NCBI RefSeq assembly: GCF_013456555.2
Contig: NZ_CP059154.1
Span: 3,038,001 to 3,102,000, forward strand
DNA from: Natrinema zhouii
Lineage (GTDB): Archaea; Halobacteriota; Halobacteria; Halobacteriales; Natrialbaceae
DNA length: 64,000 bases
Reading direction: 5' to 3'
Position numbers and translations under genes: made by a program. Positions 42,716 to 51,142 of this stretch are shown one piece after another; position 1 is the stretch's first letter; the number at the start of each line of letters is the position of its first letter. The notes under the pieces are model-generated. The model made no database searches. It was given only the letters and a program-made list of their open reading frames with translations, and was not told the origin of the DNA.

Positions 42716-42919
42716 TCAGTCCTCCCTGCGAAGTGTGTACACCGTCCCCTTCGGCACAAACGCCTCGAGAAGGATGTCTTCCGGGCCGTCATCGTAGACA
42801 ACGACCCGTTCGCCGTGTTCGGCACTCTCGGTCGTGATTTTCTCGGGGTCCGCCTTGAATGTCTCTCTGGAGAACGGTGTCTCGTTGTCGTGGATCGCGA
42901 GGGTGTACTCGTACTGCAT
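42716..42919 (-). CDS. Small late hypothetical protein
   Basis: A 67-residue protein with strands at both ends (MQYEYTLAIHDNETPFSRE; EAFVPKGTVYTLRRED). Closely spaced with its neighbours in the late operon. No family recognised. Confidence 0.6.
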   Translation of the reverse strand: MQYEYTLAIHDNETPFSRETFKADPEKITTESAEHGERVVVYDDGPEDILLEAFVPKGTVYTLRRED

Positions 42920-42922
42920 CGG

Positions 42923-43330
42923 TTACCCCTCGATTTCGGCACGGCGGACACCGATCGCGTCGTGAACGCCGGCGCGATCCTTGCCCGCTTCTTCGTTCTC
43001 GCGAAGCGTCTCGAGGTGGTCGTCCCACTCGCCGGTCTCGAGCTCAGCCTCGATCTCGTCGATGGTGAACTCGTCGGGCGCGGTGACGACCGAGTTCTTC
43101 GTCTCGGAACCGTTGGGTGCCTCCTCGCCCTCATCTTCTCCTTCAGTTTCGTCCTCGTCTTCGGTGTCTGCCGTCTCGAGCGTCTCCTCGTCGACGTACT
43201 CGAAACTGCCGACGTCGGCGACCAGGTGCTCGGCCAGGCCTGCAGAGACCTCGCCAACATCGCCAGGTTCGAAGGTCACACCGCCGGTACGATAGCGACC
43301 GCCCTCGTCAGTGTAGCGTACTGTTTCCAT
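42923..43330 (-). CDS. Late protein with acidic linker, possible head-tail joining factor
   Basis: A 135-residue protein. The N-terminal 50 residues are a small beta unit (YRTGGVTFEPGDVGEVSAGL), followed by an Asp/Glu linker and a C-terminal helical unit resembling a small HeH-like domain (FTIDEIEAELETGEWDDHLE...). Position next to capsid suggests a head-completion role. Confidence 0.65.
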   Translation of the reverse strand: METVRYTDEGGRYRTGGVTFEPGDVGEVSAGLAEHLVADVGSFEYVDEETLETADTEDEDETEGEDEGEEAPNGSETKNSVVTAPDEFTIDEIEAELETGEWDDHLETLRENEEAGKDRAGVHDAIGVRRAEIEG

Positions 43331-43341
43331 GGACGGTCACC

Positions 43342-43527
43342 TTAGACAGCCGTTGTGCTGAGCGAGACGATGCCGGTGCCTGCCTCGTAGCCCCGGTACT
43401 CGTCCGCTGTCGTGTTGTACCACATCTCGCCGCCCTCAAGATTCGCCACAGCAGGATCAGCCGAGAGCCGAGTGATGATGCGATTCTCCTCGAGTGCAGT
43501 CCGTACTTCTTCGTTAGTAGTAGTCAT
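43342..43527 (-). CDS. Small late protein with virion-type motif
   Basis: A 61-residue protein ending NLEGGEMWYNTTADEYRGYE then a short strand. GEMWYNT-type motifs recur in phage virion and fibre proteins, where they mark a small beta unit. Located directly after the major capsid gene in transcription order. Confidence 0.65.
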   Translation of the reverse strand: MTTTNEEVRTALEENRIITRLSADPAVANLEGGEMWYNTTADEYRGYEAGTGIVSLSTTAV

Positions 43528-43538
43528 CGTCGGTCCTC

Positions 43539-44492
43539 TTAGACCTCGATGCCCGTGGTGAGAACTGCGGCTTCCTCGTCCTCGATCGCGAAGTCGTCAC
43601 GAACCCGCATGAAGTAGCGAGCGAAGAGGTCGTTCTCGGCGACCTTGTCCGTCTCGGTGAGGACGCGGATCTCGACCTCGTCGTAGAGGCCGTAGATGAA
43701 GTTCTGCGGATGCGTGAAGACGGCCTGGTCCTCGGGCCACGCGGCGACGCCGACGACGTCGTAGGAGAACGGCGTAATGTCCTCGTCGCCAAAGATGACG
43801 GCCGATCCCAGCGGATCCTCACGCTCGGTCAGCGCCATCCGGTACTGCTGGACCTTGTTCTCGTTCATATAGAACACGGGCTCGAAGCGATCCGAGCGCA
43901 GGTACTTGTTCGGCATCGCCTGGATGGACTGGTCGAACAGCGACGTGTTGACCGGCTGGGCGTTGCCAGCATCGTCGGTGTGGTCGTAGGTACTCGTGTC
44001 CGTCGAGTTCGAGAGGATCTTCAGCCAGCCGTCGTTCTGGTTGAGGAACGCGTCGGCATCGGCCTCGTCACCGTTGATCCCCAGGTCCTGGGTGTCGACG
44101 GCGAACTGGCGGGCCAGCATGTCCAGCACGAGTTCGTCGACGTTGTTCAGCGTGTCGTCGACGGACTCTCGAGAGAGATCGTACGAGAGGGTGCCCTTCT
44201 CGACGTCCAGGCTGACGGCGTCGGTATTGACCTCTCCCGAGCCGCTATCCCCATCGTTCTCGTCCGAGCCACGCCGCATGCGCTCGCCGACGCTGATGCG
44301 CGGCAGGTCCATCTGCGGCCGCGGGAGGTCCTCCGTGCGGGCTCCCTGGAGCATGGTCGCCGAGTCGACGACCATCTGATACCAGCTCTCGAAGAGATCC
44401 CGCGGCAGGACGCCGCCGGCCATGTCGGTCGTATCGAGCTTGTCGACTGCCTTCTCGTTCTGCGTTCGGGTAGATCGAAGATTCTGACTCAT
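43539..44492 (-). CDS. Major capsid protein, HK97-like
   Basis: A 317-residue protein directly after the protease/scaffold gene. Layout fits an HK97 fold: an N-terminal arm (NLRSTRTQNEKAVDKLDTTD), a long helix region (SVDDTLNNVDELVLDMLARQ), and late strands with FGDEDITPFSYDVVGVAAWP and AVFTHPQNFIYGLYDEVEIR. The N-arm may be cut by the protease. It should form the icosahedral head. Confidence 0.85.
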   Translation of the reverse strand: MSQNLRSTRTQNEKAVDKLDTTDMAGGVLPRDLFESWYQMVVDSATMLQGARTEDLPRPQMDLPRISVGERMRRGSDENDGDSGSGEVNTDAVSLDVEKGTLSYDLSRESVDDTLNNVDELVLDMLARQFAVDTQDLGINGDEADADAFLNQNDGWLKILSNSTDTSTYDHTDDAGNAQPVNTSLFDQSIQAMPNKYLRSDRFEPVFYMNENKVQQYRMALTEREDPLGSAVIFGDEDITPFSYDVVGVAAWPEDQAVFTHPQNFIYGLYDEVEIRVLTETDKVAENDLFARYFMRVRDDFAIEDEEAAVLTTGIEV

Positions 44493-44494
44493 CG

Positions 44495-45928
44495 TTAGTT
44501 ACCTCGAGCCTTCCGCGGGTCCAGCGTGAAGCCGCCGCCCTTCTCGGACTCTTCCGATTCGCTCTTGCCGATCTGCTGCGTGTCGGTGCCGGTCTGCTTC
44601 GAGATCGCGTCGATGCGATCGGTCACTTCCGAGAGTTTCTCGGCGTTCTGTTCGGCGAGGGACTTCTCCTCGCCTGTCTCTTCGTCCTTCTCCGATCCCT
44701 CGTCCGACATGCTGTCGGCAAGGTCATCGATGGCCGCAGTCAGGTCAGAGATCTGTTCAGCATTCTGTTCGGCGAGAGACTTCTCCTCGCCGCCGTTTTC
44801 GTCGCTCATGGTTGTGTTGTCATCCGGCGTCTCGCCGCCGGCAGCGGATTCAAAAGGCGGTCCGTCCGTCCCTGCGCTGTCTTCATCGACGTCGTCCTCC
44901 TCGTCATCAGGATCCGACCACTCTCGAGCCGTGTGCTCGGTGAGGTCGAACGTCGTGTCCTCGCGATCGGTGAACCGCGTCATGCCGTGGTCGACGCCAG
45001 CGTCCTGGAGGACGTCCAGCGAGGTGTCGATCGCCGCGTATAGCGAGTGCTGGTTCGCCGTCGAGAGCGTGCGGCCCTCCTTGTTGCTCCCTCGATCGCG
45101 ATCGCGGTCCGGGGCCTCGGACGTCTTCGCCGAGGTTGGGGTGTCGTCATCGGACCCGGTGAGCACGGAGAGAGCAGCCTTCCCAGCTCGAGCCAGGACA
45201 GAGTCAGTTTTCTCTCCCGGTTCGCCGGATCCCTCGACATCGATCGCGCTGTTGAGGGTTTCCCAGAGCTGCTCGGCGTCGTCTTCCGACCAGTCGGAGT
45301 TACGCTCGAGGGCTTCTTCGATGAAGCCGTCGCGGTTGCCGAGGTGATCGGCTAGCCGCTTCTCGGCGTCAGCCTTCGTCTCGAGCACTTGTGCGTCGGG
45401 GACGGCAGGGATGTCGACACTCGAGACCTCGCGGATGATGCCGGCGGCCAGTTCCCAGACGAGTTCGTCTTCGTCAATCTCGTTGGGGACATCGACGTCC
45501 TCGAGTTCATCCTGCTCGTACGGGCCGCCCCACTGGACGTCGATCGCGCCGATGGAGAACGCGCCGAGGATGTCGTCCTTGACGAGTTGCCAGAGGTCGT
45601 CGTCGTTGAACTTCCACGATTGGATCCAGGCACCAGCCGGGGCTTCTTTACCACCGATCTCGGCTGCCTCGTCGAGAACCTCGTTCCGCTCGAGTTCCAT
45701 CCAATCGGAAGGCCAGACGGCGTGCATGAGGCCGCCGTCGGCCTGTCCGACCTCCATGAAATCACCAAACTGGTCGGCGAATCCGCGGATAGTATCCTCG
45801 CGGACGAAGTCGCGCTGCAGGTCGACCTTGTCCGGCACCATCACAATGCCGGTGGCAATCTGCTCATCGTCGTCCTTCGCGACGAAGTCGACGCGCTTGG
45901 TGAGCTGTTCGTCCCTCTGTTCAGTCAT
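44495..45928 (-). CDS. Prohead protease fused to scaffold-like coiled region (XkdF-like)
   Basis: A 477-residue protein. Residues about 1-195 match the XkdF-type prohead protease (GIVMVPDKVDLQRDFVREDT; GGLMHAVWPSDWM with a catalytic-type His; DDILGAFSIGAIDVQWG with a Ser). The remaining part is an acidic scaffold: two near-identical repeats GEEKSLAEQNAEQISDLT and GEEKSLAEQNAEKLSEVT are coiled-coil-forming. It probably guides head assembly and then cleaves itself and the capsid arm. Catalytic residues are inferred, not proven. Confidence 0.8.
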   Translation of the reverse strand: MTEQRDEQLTKRVDFVAKDDDEQIATGIVMVPDKVDLQRDFVREDTIRGFADQFGDFMEVGQADGGLMHAVWPSDWMELERNEVLDEAAEIGGKEAPAGAWIQSWKFNDDDLWQLVKDDILGAFSIGAIDVQWGGPYEQDELEDVDVPNEIDEDELVWELAAGIIREVSSVDIPAVPDAQVLETKADAEKRLADHLGNRDGFIEEALERNSDWSEDDAEQLWETLNSAIDVEGSGEPGEKTDSVLARAGKAALSVLTGSDDDTPTSAKTSEAPDRDRDRGSNKEGRTLSTANQHSLYAAIDTSLDVLQDAGVDHGMTRFTDREDTTFDLTEHTAREWSDPDDEEDDVDEDSAGTDGPPFESAAGGETPDDNTTMSDENGGEEKSLAEQNAEQISDLTAAIDDLADSMSDEGSEKDEETGEEKSLAEQNAEKLSEVTDRIDAISKQTGTDTQQIGKSESEESEKGGGFTLDPRKARGN

Positions 45929-45931
45929 GTG

Positions 45932-46048
45932 TCAGTCCTCCGCGGAGTCGTTGTCGGCGTCCGCGTCGGCGTCCTCCTGTTTCCGGGCTCGGCCGGTGGA
46001 AAGGACGCCACGCTTCTCGCCGCGCTCTTTGTCGCTATTGTCGCTCAT
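45932..46048 (-). CDS. Very small charged protein (38 residues)
   Basis: Leftward frame MSDNSDKERGEKRGVLSTGR ending in an Ala-Asp-rich acidic tail, four bases before the protease start. It is packed in the late operon and uses typical codons. No domain. Confidence 0.5.
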   Translation of the reverse strand: MSDNSDKERGEKRGVLSTGRARKQEDADADADNDSAED

Positions 46049-46139
46049 AAGTCAGATCCCGGTCAGGCCTCACTCGCACGGGGAGTCGGGGCTCCCGTGC
46101 TCACGGTCATCGGCAGTCAGCGGAGAAGAAGGTGATTAG

Positions 46140-47042
46140 CTACTCGGCGACGTCTGGTCGGAGCGGGATGCCCTCCCACTTCTTGTGGCACCGATCGCAC
46201 AGCGTCACAAGGTTGTCCAGCGTATTCGCGTTCTCCGCCTCGTCGAATGTTCGTACAGGGCGGATGTGATGGACATCGAGGCTGCGATTGTAGCGTTTGT
46301 GGTGCTCTTCTACATTCATTCCACAAACCAAGCACGCAAATCCGTCTCGCTCAAGTACTTCTGTCCGCTTCTGTCCCCAATTAGCGCCGTAGTAGTTCTC
46401 ATACCCGCCGGCCCAGTTCGCGTTCGCCTCACCTGATTCGCCGGCGCTGTTTCGGGCCTCAATCGAATGGCGCTCAAGCCACTTGCTGACTGTCCAACTG
46501 GTGATACCGAGTTCATCGGCAATTTCTGTCGTTGTCCGCTCTTGGTTACAGTACTGTGTCTCGAGCCATTCCCGATCATGTAGTTTCGAGACATCGCCAT
46601 TCGATTGTGCTTCGCTGATCGTCCGTCGCTCGAGCCCATGGCGCTCCATCCAGTTGGCTACTGTCCCTGCATCGGTATCGCACATTTCGGCGATTTCCGT
46701 GAGAGACTGGCCGCGTTCATAGTACTGTTTACGCAGCCAGGAGGCCCGTTGATACCGGCGTTTGATGCCAAACCTTCGCCGATACTCGCTTACTGTACAA
46801 TCTGCGCAGTCAAGTAGCTCCGCGATCTCGACATTCGTCATGCCTTGCTCGACGTACAACTCGCGGAGCAGATCTGAATCCTGATACGGCTTTCCATCAA
46901 AATCAGTACTATCGAGATCGACATTTTTCATGTGTTTGGACACTCCACGCGCGTCGCCCGGCGTTGGCGCGACGGTCGGTTTTGATGACGAATCTGCGCT
47001 TATGAACACATCATACTGCGCGATTGTAGGGGTTTTGATCAT
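46140..47042 (-). CDS. HNH homing-type endonuclease with three HTH modules
   Basis: A 300-residue protein. Three similar DNA-binding helix-turn-helix units lie in the middle (LRELYVEQGMTNVEIAELLD; LRKQYYERGQSLTEIAEMCD; LETQYCNQERTTTEIADELG). The C-terminus is an HNH nuclease: CLVCGMNVEEHH, LDVHHIRPV, then NLVTLCDRCHKKWEG. This plan is that of free-standing homing endonucleases. The start at 47042 overlaps the portal stop (ATGA), but the first 37 residues are unlike the rest; an inner ATG at 46931 may be the original start. Sits between portal and protease genes. Confidence 0.85.
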   Translation of the reverse strand: MIKTPTIAQYDVFISADSSSKPTVAPTPGDARGVSKHMKNVDLDSTDFDGKPYQDSDLLRELYVEQGMTNVEIAELLDCADCTVSEYRRRFGIKRRYQRASWLRKQYYERGQSLTEIAEMCDTDAGTVANWMERHGLERRTISEAQSNGDVSKLHDREWLETQYCNQERTTTEIADELGITSWTVSKWLERHSIEARNSAGESGEANANWAGGYENYYGANWGQKRTEVLERDGFACLVCGMNVEEHHKRYNRSLDVHHIRPVRTFDEAENANTLDNLVTLCDRCHKKWEGIPLRPDVAE

Positions 47043-48952
47043 ATGGTCGATGGCAGATCTTCAGGGATATCTTCTGAGTCTGGGACCGGTCCTTCGGGCA
47101 ACCTGTCATGGAAATTTGTTATCTCAAGGTAGCCAAAGGTCATTCTAATATTCGAGTGATGGTACGAGCCTGCGCTAGAGGCACTGGTCAGCCCGGCCCA
47201 CACCGACGCCGGAACGTTCACATAGGCATACAATGAGGACTGAGCTTCGTTGTGCAGGAACGAGAGGTACAGTTCCTGATCCTCGTACGAGTAAAGCCCT
47301 TCGTCCAGATTCGAACTCGAGAACTGGACCTGTTCGATCTCCTGCTTGGTTTCGAGATCTGCCTCGACGTCACCCCAGTCGCGTTCGCCGAGCTTGTTCT
47401 CCTCTGGCGGGAGTTGCTCCTCGAGCACGAATTGCTCGCTGGGTTGATCGTCCCCGCCAGTGCCGATATTCGCGAGAAGGGTATCGCCGTCGGTGTCATG
47501 GTCGTCTGGAATCGGATCCAATCCGAGTTCGGCTCGAGCTTCGTTGACGGTGATCGCACCTTGAGCCGCGCTAATACGGTTGCTCGCGATCCGGGCATCA
47601 CGTTCTGGCCGATCCGCACCACGGAGCTCGAAATGAACTGTCCAGTCGTCGACGCTGAGAGCTTTTTGATGGAGGATCTTGTAGAGGCGGGACTCAAACT
47701 TTCTCTGTTCGGGTGCGATCACGTCCTCAGCGAACTCACGAACCTGCTCTTTCGAATTCGACCGGTTCGAGGTGCTGGTAACGTTGATGAGAATCGGTGG
47801 GACAGAGTGCACTTTGCTTATTTCGTGTTCGTTGCGCTCGCGGAACTTCTCGAACTCCATGTCGAGGTTCTCCCGCGATCCGACCGGGACGAGTTCGATC
47901 TCGATGTCGTTGCCATCCTCGCCGGTCAGGTCTTTCTCCTGCTGGAACTCTTCGACCTCGAGGATCGCCGTCCGATATCGGGTTCCCTTGAGGTTGTCCA
48001 TCAGCTCCCGGAGCTCCTTCTTCGAGTCCTCCATGAGCGTGCCGCCCGTGACCTTGACGACGTAGTACGGGATGCCGAGGTTGTCGAACGTATCGTGGTT
48101 CCACTCCTTCGCCGCCTGGTCGGCACCCATCGTCTGCATGGCAGCGACCCAGTCGGGGATCCCGTAGTACAGGCTCAGTGGGGACGGATTCGGAATGAAG
48201 ATGAGTTCGTTCGCCGGTGCGTTATCGAGATCGCCGGCACTCGAGGCAGTCTCACCGTTCTCCTTGTCGACGAAGATCGGCTCGCGATCGTCGTCATCGC
48301 CCTGGCCGCGGTATCGGTCACCGGCTTCGCCGAAGTAGCGACGTCGTCCCTGTCGGACCTGCAGGTACCCGTGGCCTCGCTGGATGACCTCCCTTTCCTC
48401 ACCGTCCTCAGTCTCAGTTGTGGATGTTGTCTTCCGTACTCGGACCGTCGTCGCAGGGACGTGCGCCAGCCCGATCGGCGTGCCGTCGCCCTCGACGAGG
48501 ATCTCGAGGGCGGCCCAGCCGATGCCGTGGTAGTCCTGCCGGGCGAGCTCGAGGACCTCCTCCGGTGTGGAGGCGGCCGTCCCTTCAGGGCCGATCTGCC
48601 AGCGGGAGTTAGCACCCTGCCAGAACGTTTCGACGTCGTCGTGATCGTCGCCGTCCGGGTCCGGATCGTTGGCCTGCGGGTGTGGGACGATCTCGAAGCC
48701 GTAGCCGACCTCGTAGCGGGACTTCTTCCGAACGCACGCATGATGCGTCTCGTTGAGTTCCTGAAAGGCCGCCAGCGTCTCGGGGTTGTACGGCGGCTGG
48801 ATCCCCAGGCCAGCATCGATCGCGATCCGACGCTCGTCGAGTTGCGTCGTCTCGCGGGCTTTGTCCATTGTCTCCCCGTTGCCGAGCATGTCGACTGAGA
48901 GCGATACTTCGGAGATCTCCTGCGTCTTGTCGGTAGTGTCGTCGTTGCTCAT
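47039..48952 (-). CDS. Portal protein with C-terminal KTSC domain
   Basis: A 637-residue portal, the ring at the DNA entry vertex. The body has portal-type elements (PETLAAFQELNETHHACVRK; GWAALEILVEGDGTPIGLAH; SLYYGIPDWVAAMQ; ELRELMDNLKGTRYRTAILE; FRERNEHEISKVHSVPPIL). Residues about 565-625 are a KTSC domain (ELYLSFLHNEAQSSLYAYVN; VWAGLTSASSAGSYHHSNIR), a small module found at the ends of some portals and other proteins. Start at 48952. Followed by the HNH gene with a four-base overlap. Confidence 0.85.
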   Translation of the reverse strand: MSNDDTTDKTQEISEVSLSVDMLGNGETMDKARETTQLDERRIAIDAGLGIQPPYNPETLAAFQELNETHHACVRKKSRYEVGYGFEIVPHPQANDPDPDGDDHDDVETFWQGANSRWQIGPEGTAASTPEEVLELARQDYHGIGWAALEILVEGDGTPIGLAHVPATTVRVRKTTSTTETEDGEEREVIQRGHGYLQVRQGRRRYFGEAGDRYRGQGDDDDREPIFVDKENGETASSAGDLDNAPANELIFIPNPSPLSLYYGIPDWVAAMQTMGADQAAKEWNHDTFDNLGIPYYVVKVTGGTLMEDSKKELRELMDNLKGTRYRTAILEVEEFQQEKDLTGEDGNDIEIELVPVGSRENLDMEFEKFRERNEHEISKVHSVPPILINVTSTSNRSNSKEQVREFAEDVIAPEQRKFESRLYKILHQKALSVDDWTVHFELRGADRPERDARIASNRISAAQGAITVNEARAELGLDPIPDDHDTDGDTLLANIGTGGDDQPSEQFVLEEQLPPEENKLGERDWGDVEADLETKQEIEQVQFSSSNLDEGLYSYEDQELYLSFLHNEAQSSLYAYVNVPASVWAGLTSASSAGSYHHSNIRMTFGYLEITNFHDRLPEGPVPDSEDIPEDLPSTI

Positions 48953-49095
48953 ATTTATCTGATAGATTAACAGTAGTTGGTAATACGATTCCTTTATCCA
49001 GTCTGTGGATCGTAACTAATCTGGTATTGTGTTCAATGAGTAGTGTAAGCTGAACACCGGGATATCTGTCAAATGCAGATTGTTTTCGTAGAGTC

Positions 49096-49126
49096 GTGCT
49101 GAATAGAGAGCGCGAATATGGCACGA
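49096..49126 (+). repeat. Copy of the VOC-cassette terminal repeat
   Basis: 31 bases starting GTGCTGAATAGAGAGCGCG match the inverted form of 17467-17497 with two mismatches. Together with 51011-51024 (opposite orientation) it brackets the rightward cargo genes. Confidence 0.65.
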
Positions 49127-49247
49127 GCTGAAGGTCGATCTGTGGAGGACGCTGATCGATCAGTACAGGCTGAGTAGTTACCAGAGTGCCTTCAGTACAA
49201 GCAATAGCAGCGAGAAGACCAAAAGAAAATTCCTACCAATCGTGTCT

Positions 49248-49896
49248 ATGGCGATTGAAGCCTCATTTACTGTCCCGCAACCCGAGTTCCCTTTGAATAC
49301 AGTTTTGAACAGTTGCTAGACGCAACTATCGAATGGATCGTATTGTCCCAACGGACGATGCCATCATACCGTACTTCTGGATTCACGCGGAGAATGTTGG
49401 GAACCTCACACCTGATTTGAATGGTGATAAGGGGGTTGATGAGTTCAAAGTGATTGACAAATTAGAGGAGGAGATGCTTGTTCGCATTAAATGGAACCTC
49501 AACCACGAAAGTATTCTAATTGCGATCGTCAACACTGATGTCACACTCCTTTCTGGACTGGGAGAACAGGAGAACTGGACATTTGAAGTCAGGAGTAGCG
49601 ATCAAAAGAGTCTCTCCGAATTCCAATCGTACTGCCGGGAGAATGATATCCCTATTGAACTTATCCAGCTCCACGCACTCTCACCACTCAAATCAGATCG
49701 GGAATTCGATTTAACTGATGGACAGCGGTCAGCGTTGGTACTGGCCTACTCTCGTGGTTACTTCGACTCGCCGCGGAAAGCCACTCAAGACGATATCGCC
49801 GACGAACTTGACATCAGCCGACAGGCGGTTTCATCGCGTTTGCAGCGCGGTCTTCGACGGCTCGTAGCAAGCACTCTGGTAACGACTCAAGAGTGA
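49248..49896 (+). pseudogene. HTH-10 (Bat-type) regulator broken by two frameshifts
   Basis: The start MAIEASFTVPQPEFPL matches the intact gene at 15565. Relative to that copy one base is missing in the T-run at 49303-49306 and another at GAATGG near 49330, shifting the frame twice; the frame then stays open to the stop, including the full HTH-10 end (LTDGQRSALVLAYSRGYFDS; DELDISRQAVSSRLQRG). An ATG at 49333 could still produce a 187-residue protein lacking the start. Sequencing error in the homopolymers is an alternative. Confidence 0.75.
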
Positions 49897-50069
49897 CCCA
49901 CAGAGACCCTATTTACACAAATTGCGCGAGCAAGCTGAATAGGACACAATTATCCTGAAATGACAGAGTGTGGTTTGATGTCTGTGAGAGAGGCGGGAAC
50001 ACAATGCTACCCGTGTATGCAGGCTCTGCCGTTTTCTCCCGTGGGTGGGTACCGTGAGTGAAGATCATC

Positions 50070-50507
50070 ATGAGCAATACTGACACTGAAACGAGCCGCG
50101 GTGCTGAGTCTACACGAAATAGAGACTCCCTCAACACAGACACGATGCAGTGGGTGAGCGCGATTGTCGCCCTAGCGGGACTGGGACTCGTCGCCTACCC
50201 GTTCATGTTCGAGGCCACGGAGACCGCAACCTGGAACGACACCCTTGTGGGGACGGCGATCTTCCTGCTCGCCGGCTACAACTTCTACCGCCTCTCGAAG
50301 GATCGCTTGGCGAGCGTCGGCATCGCCTCGCTGGCGACTCTCCTCGGCCTGTGGGCACTCGTCTCGCCAGCGGTCATCGAGATGGGAAGCAACGAACTCG
50401 CAATGACCACTGCCGCCGGCGGACTGATCGTGGCTGCCCTCTCAGCCTACAATGCCTACGCCAATAGCAGGGCTGACACCCCGGAACGCGCCCCCGCTCG
50501 CGCCTAA
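50070..50507 (+). CDS. SPW-repeat membrane protein
   Basis: A 145-residue protein with four hydrophobic helices in two similar pairs, the SPW-repeat arrangement (VSAIVALAGLGLVAYPFMFE; TWNDTLVGTAIFLLAGYNFY; IASLATLLGLWALVSPAVIE; LAMTTAAGGLIVAALSAYNA). SPW-type proteins are common haloarchaeal membrane proteins of unknown role. Start at 50070 (MSNTDTE). Cargo gene opposite to the late operon. Confidence 0.75.
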   Translation: MSNTDTETSRGAESTRNRDSLNTDTMQWVSAIVALAGLGLVAYPFMFEATETATWNDTLVGTAIFLLAGYNFYRLSKDRLASVGIASLATLLGLWALVSPAVIEMGSNELAMTTAAGGLIVAALSAYNAYANSRADTPERAPARA

Positions 50508-50721
50508 ATAAATAATCAGCTTTCTTCACCTCTTAGAGGGGGTAGGAAAATCCCCGATATTATTGACGACGAAGAATACCCGATACAGTCGCACATGTAG
50601 TTATCGCTCAGTACCCGTCTGTAGTGAGCACCGTTGATGTACAGAACTGTCGCTAAATGATCTGGAATGTACGCCTAGATTGAGGGGCAAGGATTCTGTG
50701 TTAATAATGTGAGTAGATAAC

Positions 50722-50865
50722 ATGGCCCAATCCAAGCGTGTCGTCGGTGTCTGTGAGCGCTGCGGATCAGCATATGCTGCAAAAGTGCAACCGTCTGGGA
50801 AAATCCGTCCAATTGGAAGTGAAAATTGCTCCTGCGGACACGAGAAGTTTCGAATGCACGAGTGA
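50722..50865 (+). CDS. Small zinc-ribbon protein (47 residues)
   Basis: Starts MAQSKRVVGVCERCGSAYAA and has a second C-x-CG knuckle (ENCSCGHEKF). It resembles the inserted gene at 9951. An AT-rich upstream stretch could be its promoter. Rightward, in the cargo block between terminase and portal. Confidence 0.65.
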   Translation: MAQSKRVVGVCERCGSAYAAKVQPSGKIRPIGSENCSCGHEKFRMHE

Positions 50866-50997
50866 TCAGTACCGCATCTGCATAGAGCAGTGCTGTATGG
50901 ATATTTCCACCTCGTCTTAAAGTGAATAGGGTGCTCAGTCCGCACGTATAGTGAGTTTTTGGTTCACCATTTTCGACGTGAAACAAACAATGTCGTC

Positions 50998-51024
50998 GTG
51001 CTGAACTCATGCTCTGTATTCAGC
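50998..51024 (-). repeat. Second VOC-type terminal repeat of the terminase-portal cargo
   Basis: GCTCTGTATTCAGCA (51011-51024) is in the opposite orientation to the copy at 49096; the preceding GTGCTGAA (50998-51005) can pair with TTCAGCA to form a small hairpin. Confidence 0.55.
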
Positions 51025-51142
51025 AAGCTACTTTTGGCAGACTCTGGAGGGGTTGATACCTGCTCCCGTAACTGTTTCACCTGAATTGAGCAACGGTTCT
51101 ATTGGCAATTATAAATATAAGAAAACATGTTACCAACTACTG

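Noticed and set aside
46077..46101. GC-rich inverted repeat (GCACGGGGAG / CTCCCGTGC) as a terminator
   Set aside because: It has no T-rich tract and lies within a leftward operon that must read on; left as an unexplained hairpin.
47252..48898. A 548-codon rightward frame over the portal gene
   Set aside because: Antisense shadow of the portal coding region; no family resemblance and no start signal.
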